From: Planctomycetota bacterium
GTDB taxonomy: Bacteria; Planctomycetota; Phycisphaerae; WQYP01
Length of the DNA: 45,984 nt
Reading direction: 5' to 3'
Assembly (NCBI GenBank): GCA_021785155.1
Contig: JAJYGE010000567.1
Span: 1-45,984 of the forward strand
In this document: piece after piece, positions 34,026-42,928 of the stretch
How positions within the stretch are numbered: the stretch's first letter is position 1
Layout: the number at the start of each line of letters is the position of its first letter
Program-made: the position numbers and the translations under genes
Notes under the pieces: generated by a model
Told to the model about the DNA's origin: nothing
Databases searched by the model: none
The model's input: the letters and a program-made list of their open reading frames with translations, nothing else

Positions 34026-34607
34026 ATGGAAAAAAATGAGCTGCGTAATAGAATGCGTGCGATTCTGGGCACCATCACACCGCAACAGCGGCACAAGCGA
34101 TCTCTGGATGTCTGTCATCAGTTGCAGGACACGCCAGAATTTCGGCGGGCCGAAACGATCATGCTGTTTCTATCCATGGAACAGGAAGTGGAAACTTCCA
34201 CCCTGGTACTCCAGGCGTGGAAAGAGTCTAAAACTGTAGCGCTTCCCCATGTGCTCTGGGAACAAAGGGATATTCAGCCGGTGGTCATCAAATCACTGGA
34301 CACCTCTCCCAATCCCCTGGTTCAGGGCCTGCGCGATCCGGTAGGAGGAACCCCAATTTCGCTGGCCCGAATTGACCTGGTGGCCGTACCGGGCTTGGCC
34401 TTTGACCGCCGTGGTTATCGCCTGGGGCGCGGCAAAGGCTTTTATGACCGCTTTTTATCGCAGAAAGATTTTCAAGGTCTGCGTATTGCCCTGTGCTTTC
34501 ATGAACAACTCCTGGAAGAACTGCTGCCCGTGGAACCACATGACGTTCCCATGAACATGATTATCACGGATCAAAAAATTGTGCGATGCAATCATCCGGC
34601 GCGTTGA
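34026..34607 (+). CDS. 5-formyltetrahydrofolate cyclo-ligase
   Basis: 193 residues from the ATG at 34026, chosen because AAGAGGA lies nine to ten bases upstream; a GTG 51 bases earlier overlaps rarA and adds unlikely residues. The family motif GRGKGFYDRFL (canonical GYGGGYYDRFL) is near 140-150, preceded by DLVAVPGLAFDRRGYRLGRG. The N-terminal KNELRNRMRAIL helix is also typical. The enzyme converts 5-formyl-THF to 5,10-methenyl-THF with ATP in the cytoplasm. It is often placed in an operon with unrelated housekeeping genes, here rarA. Confidence 0.9.
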   Translation: MEKNELRNRMRAILGTITPQQRHKRSLDVCHQLQDTPEFRRAETIMLFLSMEQEVETSTLVLQAWKESKTVALPHVLWEQRDIQPVVIKSLDTSPNPLVQGLRDPVGGTPISLARIDLVAVPGLAFDRRGYRLGRGKGFYDRFLSQKDFQGLRIALCFHEQLLEELLPVEPHDVPMNMIITDQKIVRCNHPAR

Positions 34608-34633
34608 TTGTCCCGCTATCTTGAGTGCCGCAA

Positions 34634-34657
34634 CTTGCCGGAACCACATGCGGCAAG
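34634..34657 (+). terminator. 7-bp hairpin after the folate gene
   Basis: CTTGCCG, a ten-base loop and CGGCAAG form a perfect stem 27 bases after the stop codon. No T tract follows, so it is only a possible terminator. The remaining spacer to 34824 shows further GC-rich dyads but no gene. Confidence 0.3.
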
Positions 34658-34824
34658 CCAGCCGCCTCGGTTCAACACGGCGGATTCCATATCGCCGCTG
34701 GCAGCAGCCCCGCTGCGGCAAATTTCTATTCGCAGCGCCGCCTGGCAACAATTGGGGCAATGGGATGAACTGTAGCGCGTGGAACAGTGGATAAAAACAG
34801 TGCATTGCGTGTACATTGGCGGGC

Positions 34825-35784
34825 ATGGTTATTGGCTTTAAATCCCGTTCCCGTCCGAAATCACGCGAGGTGCTGTTGTGGTTTGTGGTCGGCATGCTGG
34901 TGATCTGGGGCGCGTGGCAGGCCATCAGCGTAAGGCGACAGGTGCTTCGGGCTTTAGACACAAGAACTGCTTCAGTACCTGCAACGCAAGCGGCCAGCAC
35001 CCCGTTGGTTACATCGTCGGCGGACGAATCTTCTGATGATCAGCCCCCAGCACCAATCCCCTTCTCGGGTGCGTTTGTCGATGCTCCTCCGGAGGTACTG
35101 CGGGTACTGGCACCCGGTCAGCTTCGGCAGACTGGCAAACAAATTATGGCGGCCCGCGCAATGCTCAAACGGGGTCATCTCCTGATCGCCCGACACATGC
35201 TGCAAGCCGCCCGGCGAACAATCGCCGGCTTTGGTGAGCAGGAATCCGATACCATCCGATCTCTGTTATCGCAGATAAACCGTCGCACGATATTGGGATC
35301 GGCAATTGTCCCGGGTGATCCACTGGTCAAAGTCATCACCGTGCGTGCCGGAGATTCCATCGATTATCTGGCCACGCTATACCGTATTACCCCCGCGATG
35401 ATCGAGCACATCAATCCCGGTCTGCAACCGGCGACATTGATCCCCGGCCAAGGCGTCAAAGTGATTCTCGGCCCCATGAACGCACACATAATCCTCCATG
35501 CGCTGCGCGTGGATGTGACGATTCGAGGGAGATTCATCACAGCATATCCATTTCGCCTCACCACCCCCATTGAACCATCTCCGGGTCAATACAAAATCGT
35601 TGATTTCCTTCCAGGGCCATTGGGATTGGATGAATGGATTCTCCAATCTGAAAACAGCCAATCCCGTGTGATTGTGGCCAGCGGGGACATATCCGGCACC
35701 GACATCAAAATGTCTTCCAGCGCAATATCCGCCCTGGCGCGTATGATGAATCAGGCATTTTCTCGCATTGCCATCGAACCATGA
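34825..35784 (+). CDS. LysM protein with decayed L,D-transpeptidase-like domain
   Basis: 319 residues from the ATG at 34825. A membrane anchor at 15-32 is followed by a Thr/Ser/Pro-rich linker (50-80), a helical part (95-155), and a LysM domain at about 168-215 (ITVRAGDSIDYLATLYRITPAMIEHIN, then LIPGQGVKVI), which binds peptidoglycan. The remaining part starts as a YkuD domain (LRVDVTIRGRFITAYPFRL, then GPLGLDEWILQ) but the catalytic HG and SHGC residues are missing: the corresponding stretch reads ASGDISGTDIKMSSSAIS and has no Cys or His. It is therefore probably not an active transpeptidase. No operon partner is certain; the zinc-ribbon gene follows after 71 bases. Confidence 0.7.
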   Translation: MVIGFKSRSRPKSREVLLWFVVGMLVIWGAWQAISVRRQVLRALDTRTASVPATQAASTPLVTSSADESSDDQPPAPIPFSGAFVDAPPEVLRVLAPGQLRQTGKQIMAARAMLKRGHLLIARHMLQAARRTIAGFGEQESDTIRSLLSQINRRTILGSAIVPGDPLVKVITVRAGDSIDYLATLYRITPAMIEHINPGLQPATLIPGQGVKVILGPMNAHIILHALRVDVTIRGRFITAYPFRLTTPIEPSPGQYKIVDFLPGPLGLDEWILQSENSQSRVIVASGDISGTDIKMSSSAISALARMMNQAFSRIAIEP

Positions 35785-35855
35785 TAAAATGATAATTGAA
35801 ACGGGGCTGGCCAAGGCTTGATCCCCGGTAATACTAGGAAACGGATCAAACAATC

Positions 35856-36959
35856 ATGGCCATTGTTGTTCAATGTTACAATTGTCGAAGTCGACTGGAA
35901 CTTGATGATGGCTTCCGTGGCGGCGTCTGCCGTTGCAGCAAGTGCGGCTCACTGCTAAAAGTCCCCATTGCCGCCGGCCCAACCGATCCCGCTCGCACCC
36001 GCCCCGCCGATCCTGGTGCGCGCCTGGGCAGCAATCGCCCCCGCGATCCCAATGAAGACCCGGGTTTGTCCGCCAGTGGCCTTCGGGACCGGTCACCCCA
36101 GCGGCCCGCCATGCCGCCGCCGACCAGCAGCGGCGCATTGGCCGGTTTCGCTGCACGACCCATCCAACCTGTATCCACAAGCCGGTCCGAAGTAACATTA
36201 AAGTCGGTCGCGCCACAATCCCCGTTGATGACGCGTTCGAATCCACCAGTACGTCCGATTGCTCAAAAGCCGTCCGCCAGACTGAAATCTCTGGCGGGAA
36301 AAAATAAGGTTCTGGCACTAACTCTGGCCAGCCTGATAATCCTGTTTATCTTGGCCACTATCGTTATTTTCATTGTGACTTTTTCGCACCATCACAACAA
36401 TTCAACCTTGTCACAGGAAAGCAGATTGGACACGGGTTCCGCGATTGGCGTGGGATTTCTCGGTATCCCGCTGACCGGAGAAAAAATTGTTTTCAGCCTT
36501 GACGGCTCTTCCGCCAATCTCGACAGTTTTAATCTGGTCGCGGCGTGTGTCAAAAATTCAATTACAAAAATGAATATTCATCAGCGGGTGAAATTTGCGA
36601 TATGGACTCCGAACGGCCTGAAACTATTTCCGCGGCACGGCTGGTTGGATATGAAGCACGCTGCCACCGCAACGCGAGCGGTGCTTAATTACTCCCCCTA
36701 CGGCAGCACCAGCGCCGCCAAGGCTCTGCAGGCCACGCTCAAACTCGGTGGCGATCAGGTAATTGTCGTCACCGCGAAAGTCTTTCTTTCGGATTCACAC
36801 ATCGTAACTGATGTTGCAAAGTGGCGGAGAGACGAGCAAATTATTGACGTGGTATCGGTTAACGGCGAACGAAAAGAGCTTAAGCAAATAGCGCACCAAT
36901 CCGGCGGAACATTTCGGTTCCTCACCGTCAGTGATCTGCAAAATGCGTTGGGGCAGTAG
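35856..36959 (+). CDS. Zinc-ribbon, membrane and vWA-like protein
   Basis: 367 residues. The N-terminus has a zinc ribbon (Cys7, Cys10, and Cys27, Cys30, with Cys25 extra). Residues 35-145 are Pro/Arg/Ser-rich and probably unfolded, residues 151-175 are one membrane segment, and the C-terminal 190-367 form an alpha/beta domain resembling von Willebrand factor A: KIVFSLDGSSANL (MIDAS-like DxS with Gly), IDVVSVNGE, and LKQIAHQSGGTFRFL at the end. With the N-terminus inside the cell and the vWA part outside, it might link a cytoplasmic sensor to an extracytoplasmic one. Function unknown. It is convergent with sodA with a ten-base gap. Confidence 0.7.
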   Translation: MAIVVQCYNCRSRLELDDGFRGGVCRCSKCGSLLKVPIAAGPTDPARTRPADPGARLGSNRPRDPNEDPGLSASGLRDRSPQRPAMPPPTSSGALAGFAARPIQPVSTSRSEVTLKSVAPQSPLMTRSNPPVRPIAQKPSARLKSLAGKNKVLALTLASLIILFILATIVIFIVTFSHHHNNSTLSQESRLDTGSAIGVGFLGIPLTGEKIVFSLDGSSANLDSFNLVAACVKNSITKMNIHQRVKFAIWTPNGLKLFPRHGWLDMKHAATATRAVLNYSPYGSTSAAKALQATLKLGGDQVIVVTAKVFLSDSHIVTDVAKWRRDEQIIDVVSVNGERKELKQIAHQSGGTFRFLTVSDLQNALGQ

Positions 36960-36969
36960 CGGCCGTTCG

Positions 36970-37608
36970 TTAGCTTTGTGCGGCCTGATAAATTTCAGCA
37001 ACTTTGGTCCAGTTTACCACTTCCCACCAATTGGTGATGTATTCAGGCCGCCGATTTTGATACTTGAGATAATAGGCGTGCTCCCAGACATCCAAGCCCA
37101 GAACAGGCTTGCCGGAAAGACCGCAGACGGCCTCACCCATCGCGGGATTATCTTGATTAGCGGTTGACCCAATGGACAGCTTCCCGCTCTTGCATACCAG
37201 CCAGGCCCATCCGGAACCAAAACGCTTGGTCGCCGCTTCACCAAAACGCGTCTTGAAGTCCGCAAACGAACCGAAGGTTGATTTAATTGCCGCCGCCAGT
37301 TCCCCGGTCGGCTCTCCCCCGCCACCCTTGCCCTTTGGAGCCATGATCTGCCAGAACATACTGTGATTGGCGTTACCGCCGCCGTTATTGCGCACGGCCA
37401 TGCGGATATCTTCCGGAACCGATGCCAGATCACTGATCAGACCATCAAGGGATTTGGCCTCAAGAGCGGCTTTTCCAGCGATGGCATTATTGAGATTGGT
37501 TACATACGCACCATGGTGTTTCCCGTGGTGAATCTGCATGGTTTGCGTGTCAATAATGGGTTCCAAAGCGCTGAAATCATACGGTAGTGAAGGAAGTTGA
37601 AAAGCCAT
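36970..37608 (-). CDS. sodA: Manganese-type superoxide dismutase
   Basis: 212 residues. Metal ligands are His27 (in [11 protein letters not shown]), His82 (NHSMFW), Asp173 and His177 ([11 protein letters not shown]). Gly-Gly-Gly-Asn-Ala-Asn-His before the second ligand and TANQDNP (Gln152) indicate the Mn type or a cambialistic enzyme instead of the Fe type. The enzyme removes superoxide, mostly in the cytoplasm; no signal peptide. AGGAG eight bases before the ATG marks the start. It has its own promoter (37676-37705). Full length, no oddities. Confidence 0.95.
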   Translation of the reverse strand: MAFQLPSLPYDFSALEPIIDTQTMQIHHGKHHGAYVTNLNNAIAGKAALEAKSLDGLISDLASVPEDIRMAVRNNGGGNANHSMFWQIMAPKGKGGGGEPTGELAAAIKSTFGSFADFKTRFGEAATKRFGSGWAWLVCKSGKLSIGSTANQDNPAMGEAVCGLSGKPVLGLDVWEHAYYLKYQNRRPEYITNWWEVVNWTKVAEIYQAAQS

Positions 37609-37665
37609 GGTTCGTACTCCTGAAATAATTACCCAATGGACGAATGTAAAATCAATCGCCCCTTA

Positions 37666-37675
37666 TTATTAATAA
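37666..37675. promoter_or_regulatory. 10-bp palindrome at the sodA transcription start
   Basis: TTATTAATAA is a perfect palindrome directly after the -10 box, a position typical for a repressor site. Which regulator (for example Fur- or Mnt-like) cannot be told from ten bases. Confidence 0.25.
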
Positions 37676-37705
37676 CTTATAGTGACACAGCCCCCAGTTT
37701 GTCAA
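37676..37705 (-). promoter_or_regulatory. Promoter of sodA
   Basis: On the minus strand a perfect -35 box TTGACA (37700-37705) and a -10 box TATAAG (37676-37681, five of six) are separated by 18 bases. Transcription would start near 37668, giving a leader of about 60 bases before the sodA ATG. It is the best promoter in this window. Confidence 0.65.
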
Positions 37706-37726
37706 TCCGGCAGGCCGCCGCATTTT

Positions 37727-39367
37727 CTACTGCGCCAAGGAATAATTGACGATTTTGTCTCCGGAATTAACCTGCACAGTGGCCTTGGCCCCCTGATGAA
37801 CGGTCACAGACGTCAACCAGACACGCATCTGCGCCGAGCTATCAGACCATATCAGCACAGCATAGTTTCCCGGCCCGAGTTTAATGGGTTTCTTGAGTTG
37901 TCCGGTCGCATTAAGTCTGGCTGACGCTACGCGCTGGCTCGCAATCAGCGGTTTGAGTGTGTTGCGAAAATAAGTCCTGATCCGCGTCATCGAATCATTG
38001 GTATTGGTACCCACTTGTGACGTTAACAACACCGGCAAGATTTGACCCCACGGAGCGGAGTGTTGCAAACGTAAATTTAGAGCATTCTGGTGATACATGT
38101 TGATGAGCGTGGTATTGGGCGTGCCGGAAATTTTTGCCGTTGTCCAAACCGGCTTGCCCGCAATAATAGCTCGACGGATTCGCCCCAATCGCCCCGAGGC
38201 GTCCTGCATGGCAAAACGCAGATGGGACAGCGGCACGACCCCGTAAATGATCCACATGTGAACCGGCGCGGAAGACAAGCCACTGGCGGCCAATTGCACG
38301 TCTAGAGAAGAATTATTGTAAGGCAGTTGCGGGTAATCCGATGCCGGCAGCGGTTCAAGCGTTTGCCCAGAAAGGCCCGTGAGCAAATTAACTTCCGCAG
38401 TCTGCTTCATTCGTAAAACCAGCGGCTGATCCGTTTTGGGAATTGTAAATATCCAATTTTGAATAACCATCCGATGGCCATGCACCGTGCGATAATCATC
38501 CACCATCGGATCATCGAGTTTTAAGGGTGTATAATCGCGACCGTCTTGCAGATACCCCCGCGGAAAGTACATTTCACCGCCTGTGGTGATCAATTGAACC
38601 TCGGCCGGAGTCACACGGAAATAGCCCTGGTCGGAACTGACATTGGGCTGGGCGTCACCATGCAACACCTCCGTGCGAACCAGAACCACCTGCATGGCCG
38701 ATGTTGGAATCTGGTATTTCTTGATCAACACTTTTGGAAGCGGACCGGCAAACTTAACCTTCAAAAGCTTGGGGGGAAGCGCTTTTTCTCCTGCATACTG
38801 CACAGTGTAACGATCAGCGTAGAGTTCCCGCAGCAGTTGAGGATGATACTTGGCAAACGAATGTCCCCCCAGGCTCTGCCCGTTTACCATTCCCCAAATC
38901 CCCGTTACAAATCCATCCGGATCCAACCACAGTCCACTGGGAGAATTGCGAGCCAGGTCCGTGGCGTGATTGTATCGGTTGTAGCCCAGAATCGTGCTTG
39001 GGAGTGGCAGCATCTGCACGCCAACCATCACTGATCCGATGAGGATCATCGCGGTGAAAAAGCCGAATACCCCTCCAATAATACGGCTTGGCCAAAGTGG
39101 CAGTTCCACATCGCCGCGGATGAGATAATCAAACATTGTGCGTATCAGTGAAAAAGCAAGAAAAAATACCAGCAGAAAAGTCACGCCATAAGCAAAATCC
39201 GGACGATGGTTTAAAATCGGTTTGGACCAGACCGGATACGTCCCGATAGCCAGCGCGGAGGCAAAAAAGGCAGCTATCAACAACAGCAGGGACGAAAGAG
39301 GCCCCTCGTTGGCCATATATAAGGCAAAAAGAATGATGAATAACAGAACTATAATCTGCAGTATCAT
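37727..39367 (-). CDS. CvpA-like membrane protein with large extracytoplasmic domain
   Basis: 546 residues. The first 130 hold four hydrophobic segments (near 1-22, 25-45, 62-82 and 98-122) with the layout of CvpA/colicin V production proteins, including RIIGGVFGFFTAM, a CvpA-like turn. The remaining 400 residues are hydrophilic and strand-rich, with no family I can name; the C-terminal 60 residues (LGPGNYAVLIWSDSSAQMRVWL) look like a small beta-sandwich. The start has no good ribosome site. The same-strand GspE-like gene ends 68 bases upstream, so the two can be co-transcribed. Confidence 0.65.
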   Translation of the reverse strand: MILQIIVLLFIILFALYMANEGPLSSLLLLIAAFFASALAIGTYPVWSKPILNHRPDFAYGVTFLLVFFLAFSLIRTMFDYLIRGDVELPLWPSRIIGGVFGFFTAMILIGSVMVGVQMLPLPSTILGYNRYNHATDLARNSPSGLWLDPDGFVTGIWGMVNGQSLGGHSFAKYHPQLLRELYADRYTVQYAGEKALPPKLLKVKFAGPLPKVLIKKYQIPTSAMQVVLVRTEVLHGDAQPNVSSDQGYFRVTPAEVQLITTGGEMYFPRGYLQDGRDYTPLKLDDPMVDDYRTVHGHRMVIQNWIFTIPKTDQPLVLRMKQTAEVNLLTGLSGQTLEPLPASDYPQLPYNNSSLDVQLAASGLSSAPVHMWIIYGVVPLSHLRFAMQDASGRLGRIRRAIIAGKPVWTTAKISGTPNTTLINMYHQNALNLRLQHSAPWGQILPVLLTSQVGTNTNDSMTRIRTYFRNTLKPLIASQRVASARLNATGQLKKPIKLGPGNYAVLIWSDSSAQMRVWLTSVTVHQGAKATVQVNSGDKIVNYSLAQ

Positions 39368-39435
39368 GGATGATATTCCAATGCACTAGGGCGAGGGATC
39401 ATAGCTCTGGCCATGGACTCACACGCCTGTTCCAA

Positions 39436-41211
39436 TCAGTCGTTTACCGCTCCGGCGGAAGTTGTACCGCCGGATCTTGTTCCGCCGATTCCGGATTCAC
39501 CGGGCAACACCGCGCCGCCGGAACTCCCGGCTTTTGCGACACCCGCCCGCGAACCAGCCGCCGCGGTTTTGGGTGTTGCGCCGGACTTTTTTCCCGCCGT
39601 ACATACGCGAATGACTTCCTGGATGGACGTCAGCCCCATCGCGAATTTTCGAAATCCATGTTCCACCAGAAACATCATGTTGTTTTTACGGGCCAACGTG
39701 CGAATTTCCTCCGCGGAGCGCCCCGTGGCGATGGCTCTGCGAATATCGTCGTTAATCACCAGAATCTCAAATATCCCGGTTTGGCCCCGATATCCCAGAC
39801 TGGCACAATCCGGACATTTGATTACATTTCCTTTCGGATCGCGCGATGGCTGGGTGTTGGCCTTGAACGCCGACAGATCCCGACCTATCGGCAAATTTAA
39901 CTTGGCCAACAAGGCCTCATCGGACTGGTACGCAATTTTGCATGTCGGACAGAGCAGACGAACCAGTCGCTGGGCGATGATCGCACGCAATGGTGCCGCC
40001 GCCACCTGATTATCCGGCAATACCTTCCGCCATAATTCCAGGGCCGCAATGGTGTCGTTAGCCCGTAAGCCCAGATAAACACGATGGTCTTCCATTGAAT
40101 ATTTTGCGATAAGCGCGGCTGTCGCCGCATCCGGGCATTGGGCCACCATCAGAATGTGGGGATCCTTAAGCATGAGGCTTTGCAGCGTTTTAGCGTGGCT
40201 GGCATTTTCCGCCGACGGATCAAACCGCGTAACCGTGATGGAATCAAAATCCGCCCGCGGATGAATTTCAAGCGTATTCATGCTGGTGGTATAGGCATCA
40301 TGGGACCCCAGCAGTGAATACAGCGTGGTGGTACGCCCCATGTGCGTTGGCGCTGTGACAATAAACAGCCCATCAGTGCCAATTAAGGCTTCCCGCAGAG
40401 ATGTGAGTTGTTCCGATGACATTCCAAGGTGATCCAGCGGCATTTTCCAATTGTCCTTGGCTTCGCATTGCAGCCATAGGCGCTCTCCAGCCGTGGTACC
40501 GCTGGTACTGGCGGTCCATTGCAGCGGATGATTATCGGCGTCACGGGTCGTAAATACGGCGGATTGCGGACGTCGACGTTCTTCCAGGGACAGACCGGTA
40601 ATAAGTTTTACCGCATGAATCAGCGGCTCGGCATTGGAACGCTGCATTCCCGACTGCGGATAGACCACACCATCCGTGGTAAAGGAGGTTTCATAGGCCT
40701 GCGACGACGGCATGAGATCGATGCGTTGCGCACGATTTTCCAGCCCCTGGATCAGCAATTGATCCAGCAGTACCACGCCGTTATACGCGGGATCCTCAAC
40801 GGCAGGCAGGTGCAGGGGCCTGCCACCTTTCCCTTCATAACGAAGACCAAGTTGGGCGACGGATTTTTTAGCCTGCCGCCCGGCGGACAGTTGCGAAAGA
40901 CGACCTGATATCACCCCCAGCAGATTACCTGAAGAACCCAAAACCGCCACACGGGTGCGCCAATAATACCCCAGCAGTGCGGCCGGAATAAAAATACTCA
41001 GTATCAGGGCAAACCAGAAATTTGCGACCAGCAGCCAGATGCACATAAGAATTACCAGCGATCCCAGCAAGACACCCTTCCAGAGAAACGCGGGTTGTTC
41101 AGGCATGTTGGGAAGGTCGTTGTCAATCCAGACTAAAAACCGTCCCCACATCAGGAAAACTGCCACCGCCCCGGCGATATACATGTAGTTTACATACATC
41201 AAAACTGTCAT
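39436..41211 (-). CDS. Membrane-anchored GspE/PilB-like putative pseudo-ATPase
   Basis: 591 residues. Up to three hydrophobic segments lie at about 9-29, 45-63 and 64-84, followed by the T2SS/T4P ATPase fold (about 140-560). Alignment by eye shows the ATP-binding motifs changed: Walker A APTHMGRTTT (287-296, Arg293 for Lys), Walker B ILMVAQCPD (Gln358 for the Glu of GEIRD), His box LRAND (Arg383 for His), and the ED of the Asp box reads EI. The tetracysteine motif C421-P-T-C424 and C466-P-D-C469, found in GspE/PilB, is intact, as is the GYRGQTGIFEIL stretch. This suggests a structural or regulatory protein that lost ATP hydrolysis. N-terminal membrane segments are unusual for the family. The C-terminal 45 residues are Gly/Ser/Ala-rich. 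The start ATG has AGGA adjacent; a Met four codons on is an alternative. Confidence 0.8.
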   Translation of the reverse strand: MTVLMYVNYMYIAGAVAVFLMWGRFLVWIDNDLPNMPEQPAFLWKGVLLGSLVILMCIWLLVANFWFALILSIFIPAALLGYYWRTRVAVLGSSGNLLGVISGRLSQLSAGRQAKKSVAQLGLRYEGKGGRPLHLPAVEDPAYNGVVLLDQLLIQGLENRAQRIDLMPSSQAYETSFTTDGVVYPQSGMQRSNAEPLIHAVKLITGLSLEERRRPQSAVFTTRDADNHPLQWTASTSGTTAGERLWLQCEAKDNWKMPLDHLGMSSEQLTSLREALIGTDGLFIVTAPTHMGRTTTLYSLLGSHDAYTTSMNTLEIHPRADFDSITVTRFDPSAENASHAKTLQSLMLKDPHILMVAQCPDAATAALIAKYSMEDHRVYLGLRANDTIAALELWRKVLPDNQVAAAPLRAIIAQRLVRLLCPTCKIAYQSDEALLAKLNLPIGRDLSAFKANTQPSRDPKGNVIKCPDCASLGYRGQTGIFEILVINDDIRRAIATGRSAEEIRTLARKNNMMFLVEHGFRKFAMGLTSIQEVIRVCTAGKKSGATPKTAAAGSRAGVAKAGSSGGAVLPGESGIGGTRSGGTTSAGAVND

Positions 41212-41542
41212 TCCTGCATTCGCGCCAGATGTTGGCTCAAATTACTCCAACCGCTAAACTCAGAACTTACCATAATTATCCCAATTTTGCCACACATCTC
41301 GTTAAACGCCAGGCACGATAATACGGTGCGGAAGTTTTCCCGACCGGTCGCGCCGACAAATTGTTTCGGATTCAACCTTCGTCTTAACCGCCAATAGGTG
41401 TGCCAACGATTCAGACGGCAGCCCGTCCAGACAGATGCCGCGCCCGGCACCACAACCACCGCCAATCGGAAATGCCGCATATTTACCACCCGCCCCAATT
41501 ACTTTTTTGAACAAATGGAGGGATCACAGGCGGGGTTGCGCA
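41212..41542. other. Intergenic region with a doubtful small open frame
   Basis: 331 bases between the M20 peptidase and the GspE-like gene, both on the minus strand. Two overlapping frames could be coding. One begins with TTG at 41514 and ends at 41302: 70 residues with GICLDGLPSESLAHLLAVKTKVE and reasonable codon use but no ribosome site. The other ends with a 4-base ATGA overlap at the GspE-like start and looks arginine-rich and random. Neither matches a family I know. A decayed gene is possible. Confidence 0.3.
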
Positions 41543-42928
41543 TCAGCGGATATTTTTAGCCAGACGATCGTACAGCGCGGCGGCGGTACGGATACCGGCA
41601 TAAAAACAGTCCACATCCATCTTTTCATTGGGTGCGTGAAGATTATCATCCGGCAGGCCAAAGCCCAGCAATACGGAATCAATACCCAGCATCTCTTTGA
41701 ACCAACTGACTACGGGGATGGAGCCGCCCTCACGGACGAATACCGGCTTTTTCCCCATGCCTTCTTCGCACGCTTCCACGGCCGCGGTGATCGCCGGGGA
41801 ATCGGTTGGCATTAAGGCCGCAGCGGAGCTGCTAAGGCACTCCAATTTAACCGTAATACCGGCGGGGGTAAGTTGCCGAATGTGTTCTTCAAACGCGGCG
41901 GCAATTTTTGTCGGATCCTGATTGGGTACCAGCCGCATGGACACTTTCGCCGAGGCGGTCGCCGGCAGAACGGTTTTGGCACCGGCTCCCTGATAGCCGC
42001 TGGTCAAGCCGTTAATGTCCAGCGTCGGACGGCACCAGCGGCGTTCCAACGTGGTAAATCCGACTTCGCCGGAAAGTTCAGGCACCGCCAGTTCCCGAGC
42101 CAAGTTCGCTTCATCGAACGGCAGCTTTCCCCATGCGGTCCGTAATTCCGGCTCGGGCAAGAGAACCTCATCATAAAAGCCCGGTATCGTCACGCGGTGC
42201 CGCCCATCATGAAGTTGGCCCAATATCTGACACAACGCATTGGCGGCATTGGCCACCGCGCCACCGTAAATACCGGAGTGCAAATCTGTATTGGCTCCGG
42301 AAACCACAACCTGATAATACACCAGCCCGCGCAGGGCGGTGATGATTGCCGGTACACCGGGCGCAAACTGCGAGGAATCACTGATAATCAAGGTGCGGGC
42401 GGAAGCCAGACGATTGGCATTTTCAGTCATCACCGCGCGGAGATTCGGCGAACCAATTTCCTCTTCTCCCTCCAAAAGCACCGTGAGGCGAACGGGTAAT
42501 TCATACGCGATCTGCTTCCATGCCGCCAGGGCCGCTAAATGGCAAAACACCTGTCCCTTATCATCACTGGCTCCGCGTGCAAAAATTTTGCCGTCGCGTA
42601 TCGTGGGTGTAAAGGGTGGAGATTTCCAGAGTTCCAGCGGTTCCGCCGGCTGAACATCATAATGGCCATACAACAACACGTGCGGTGCGTCCGGCGGACA
42701 CAGGCCATCAGGCGTGGTGGCCAGCACGCATGGGTGACGGGGCGTTTTTATCAGTGTGGCCGTCAAACCCGCGCCACGCAAATAAAACGCCGCCCATTCG
42801 GCTGCCGCATGGATATCCACATCATGCTCCCCCTGCGCGGAAACACTGGGAATCGCCAGCCATTGCTTGAGATCATGAATCCAGAGTGAACGGTTTTTCT
42901 CAATCCACAACAGTACGCTATCCAGCAT
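41543..42928 (-). CDS. M20 family metallopeptidase (dipeptidase-like)
   Basis: 461 residues, normal length for M20 dipeptidases/ArgE-DapE-type hydrolases. Metal-binding motifs: [10 protein letters not shown] (first His and Asp), ASDDKGQ (bridging Asp), and [10 protein letters not shown] (catalytic Glu and ligand Glu). [14 protein letters not shown] and the [11 protein letters not shown] motif are typical for the dimerisation domain and active-site end of the cytosolic dipeptidase group. The ATG overlaps the end of hisF by 11 bases, so it is translationally coupled to hisF. The product hydrolyses short peptides in the cytoplasm; exact substrate unknown. Confidence 0.9.
   Translation of the reverse strand: MLDSVLLWIEKNRSLWIHDLKQWLAIPSVSAQGEHDVDIHAAAEWAAFYLRGAGLTATLIKTPRHPCVLATTPDGLCPPDAPHVLLYGHYDVQPAEPLELWKSPPFTPTIRDGKIFARGASDDKGQVFCHLAALAAWKQIAYELPVRLTVLLEGEEEIGSPNLRAVMTENANRLASARTLIISDSSQFAPGVPAIITALRGLVYYQVVVSGANTDLHSGIYGGAVANAANALCQILGQLHDGRHRVTIPGFYDEVLLPEPELRTAWGKLPFDEANLARELAVPELSGEVGFTTLERRWCRPTLDINGLTSGYQGAGAKTVLPATASAKVSMRLVPNQDPTKIAAAFEEHIRQLTPAGITVKLECLSSSAAALMPTDSPAITAAVEACEEGMGKKPVFVREGGSIPVVSWFKEMLGIDSVLLGFGLPDDNLHAPNEKMDVDCFYAGIRTAAALYDRLAKNIR

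Noticed and set aside
34608..34824. GGTTCAA-containing stretch as a possible tRNA
   Set aside because: The surrounding dyads do not form a cloverleaf with acceptor and anticodon stems of the right lengths.
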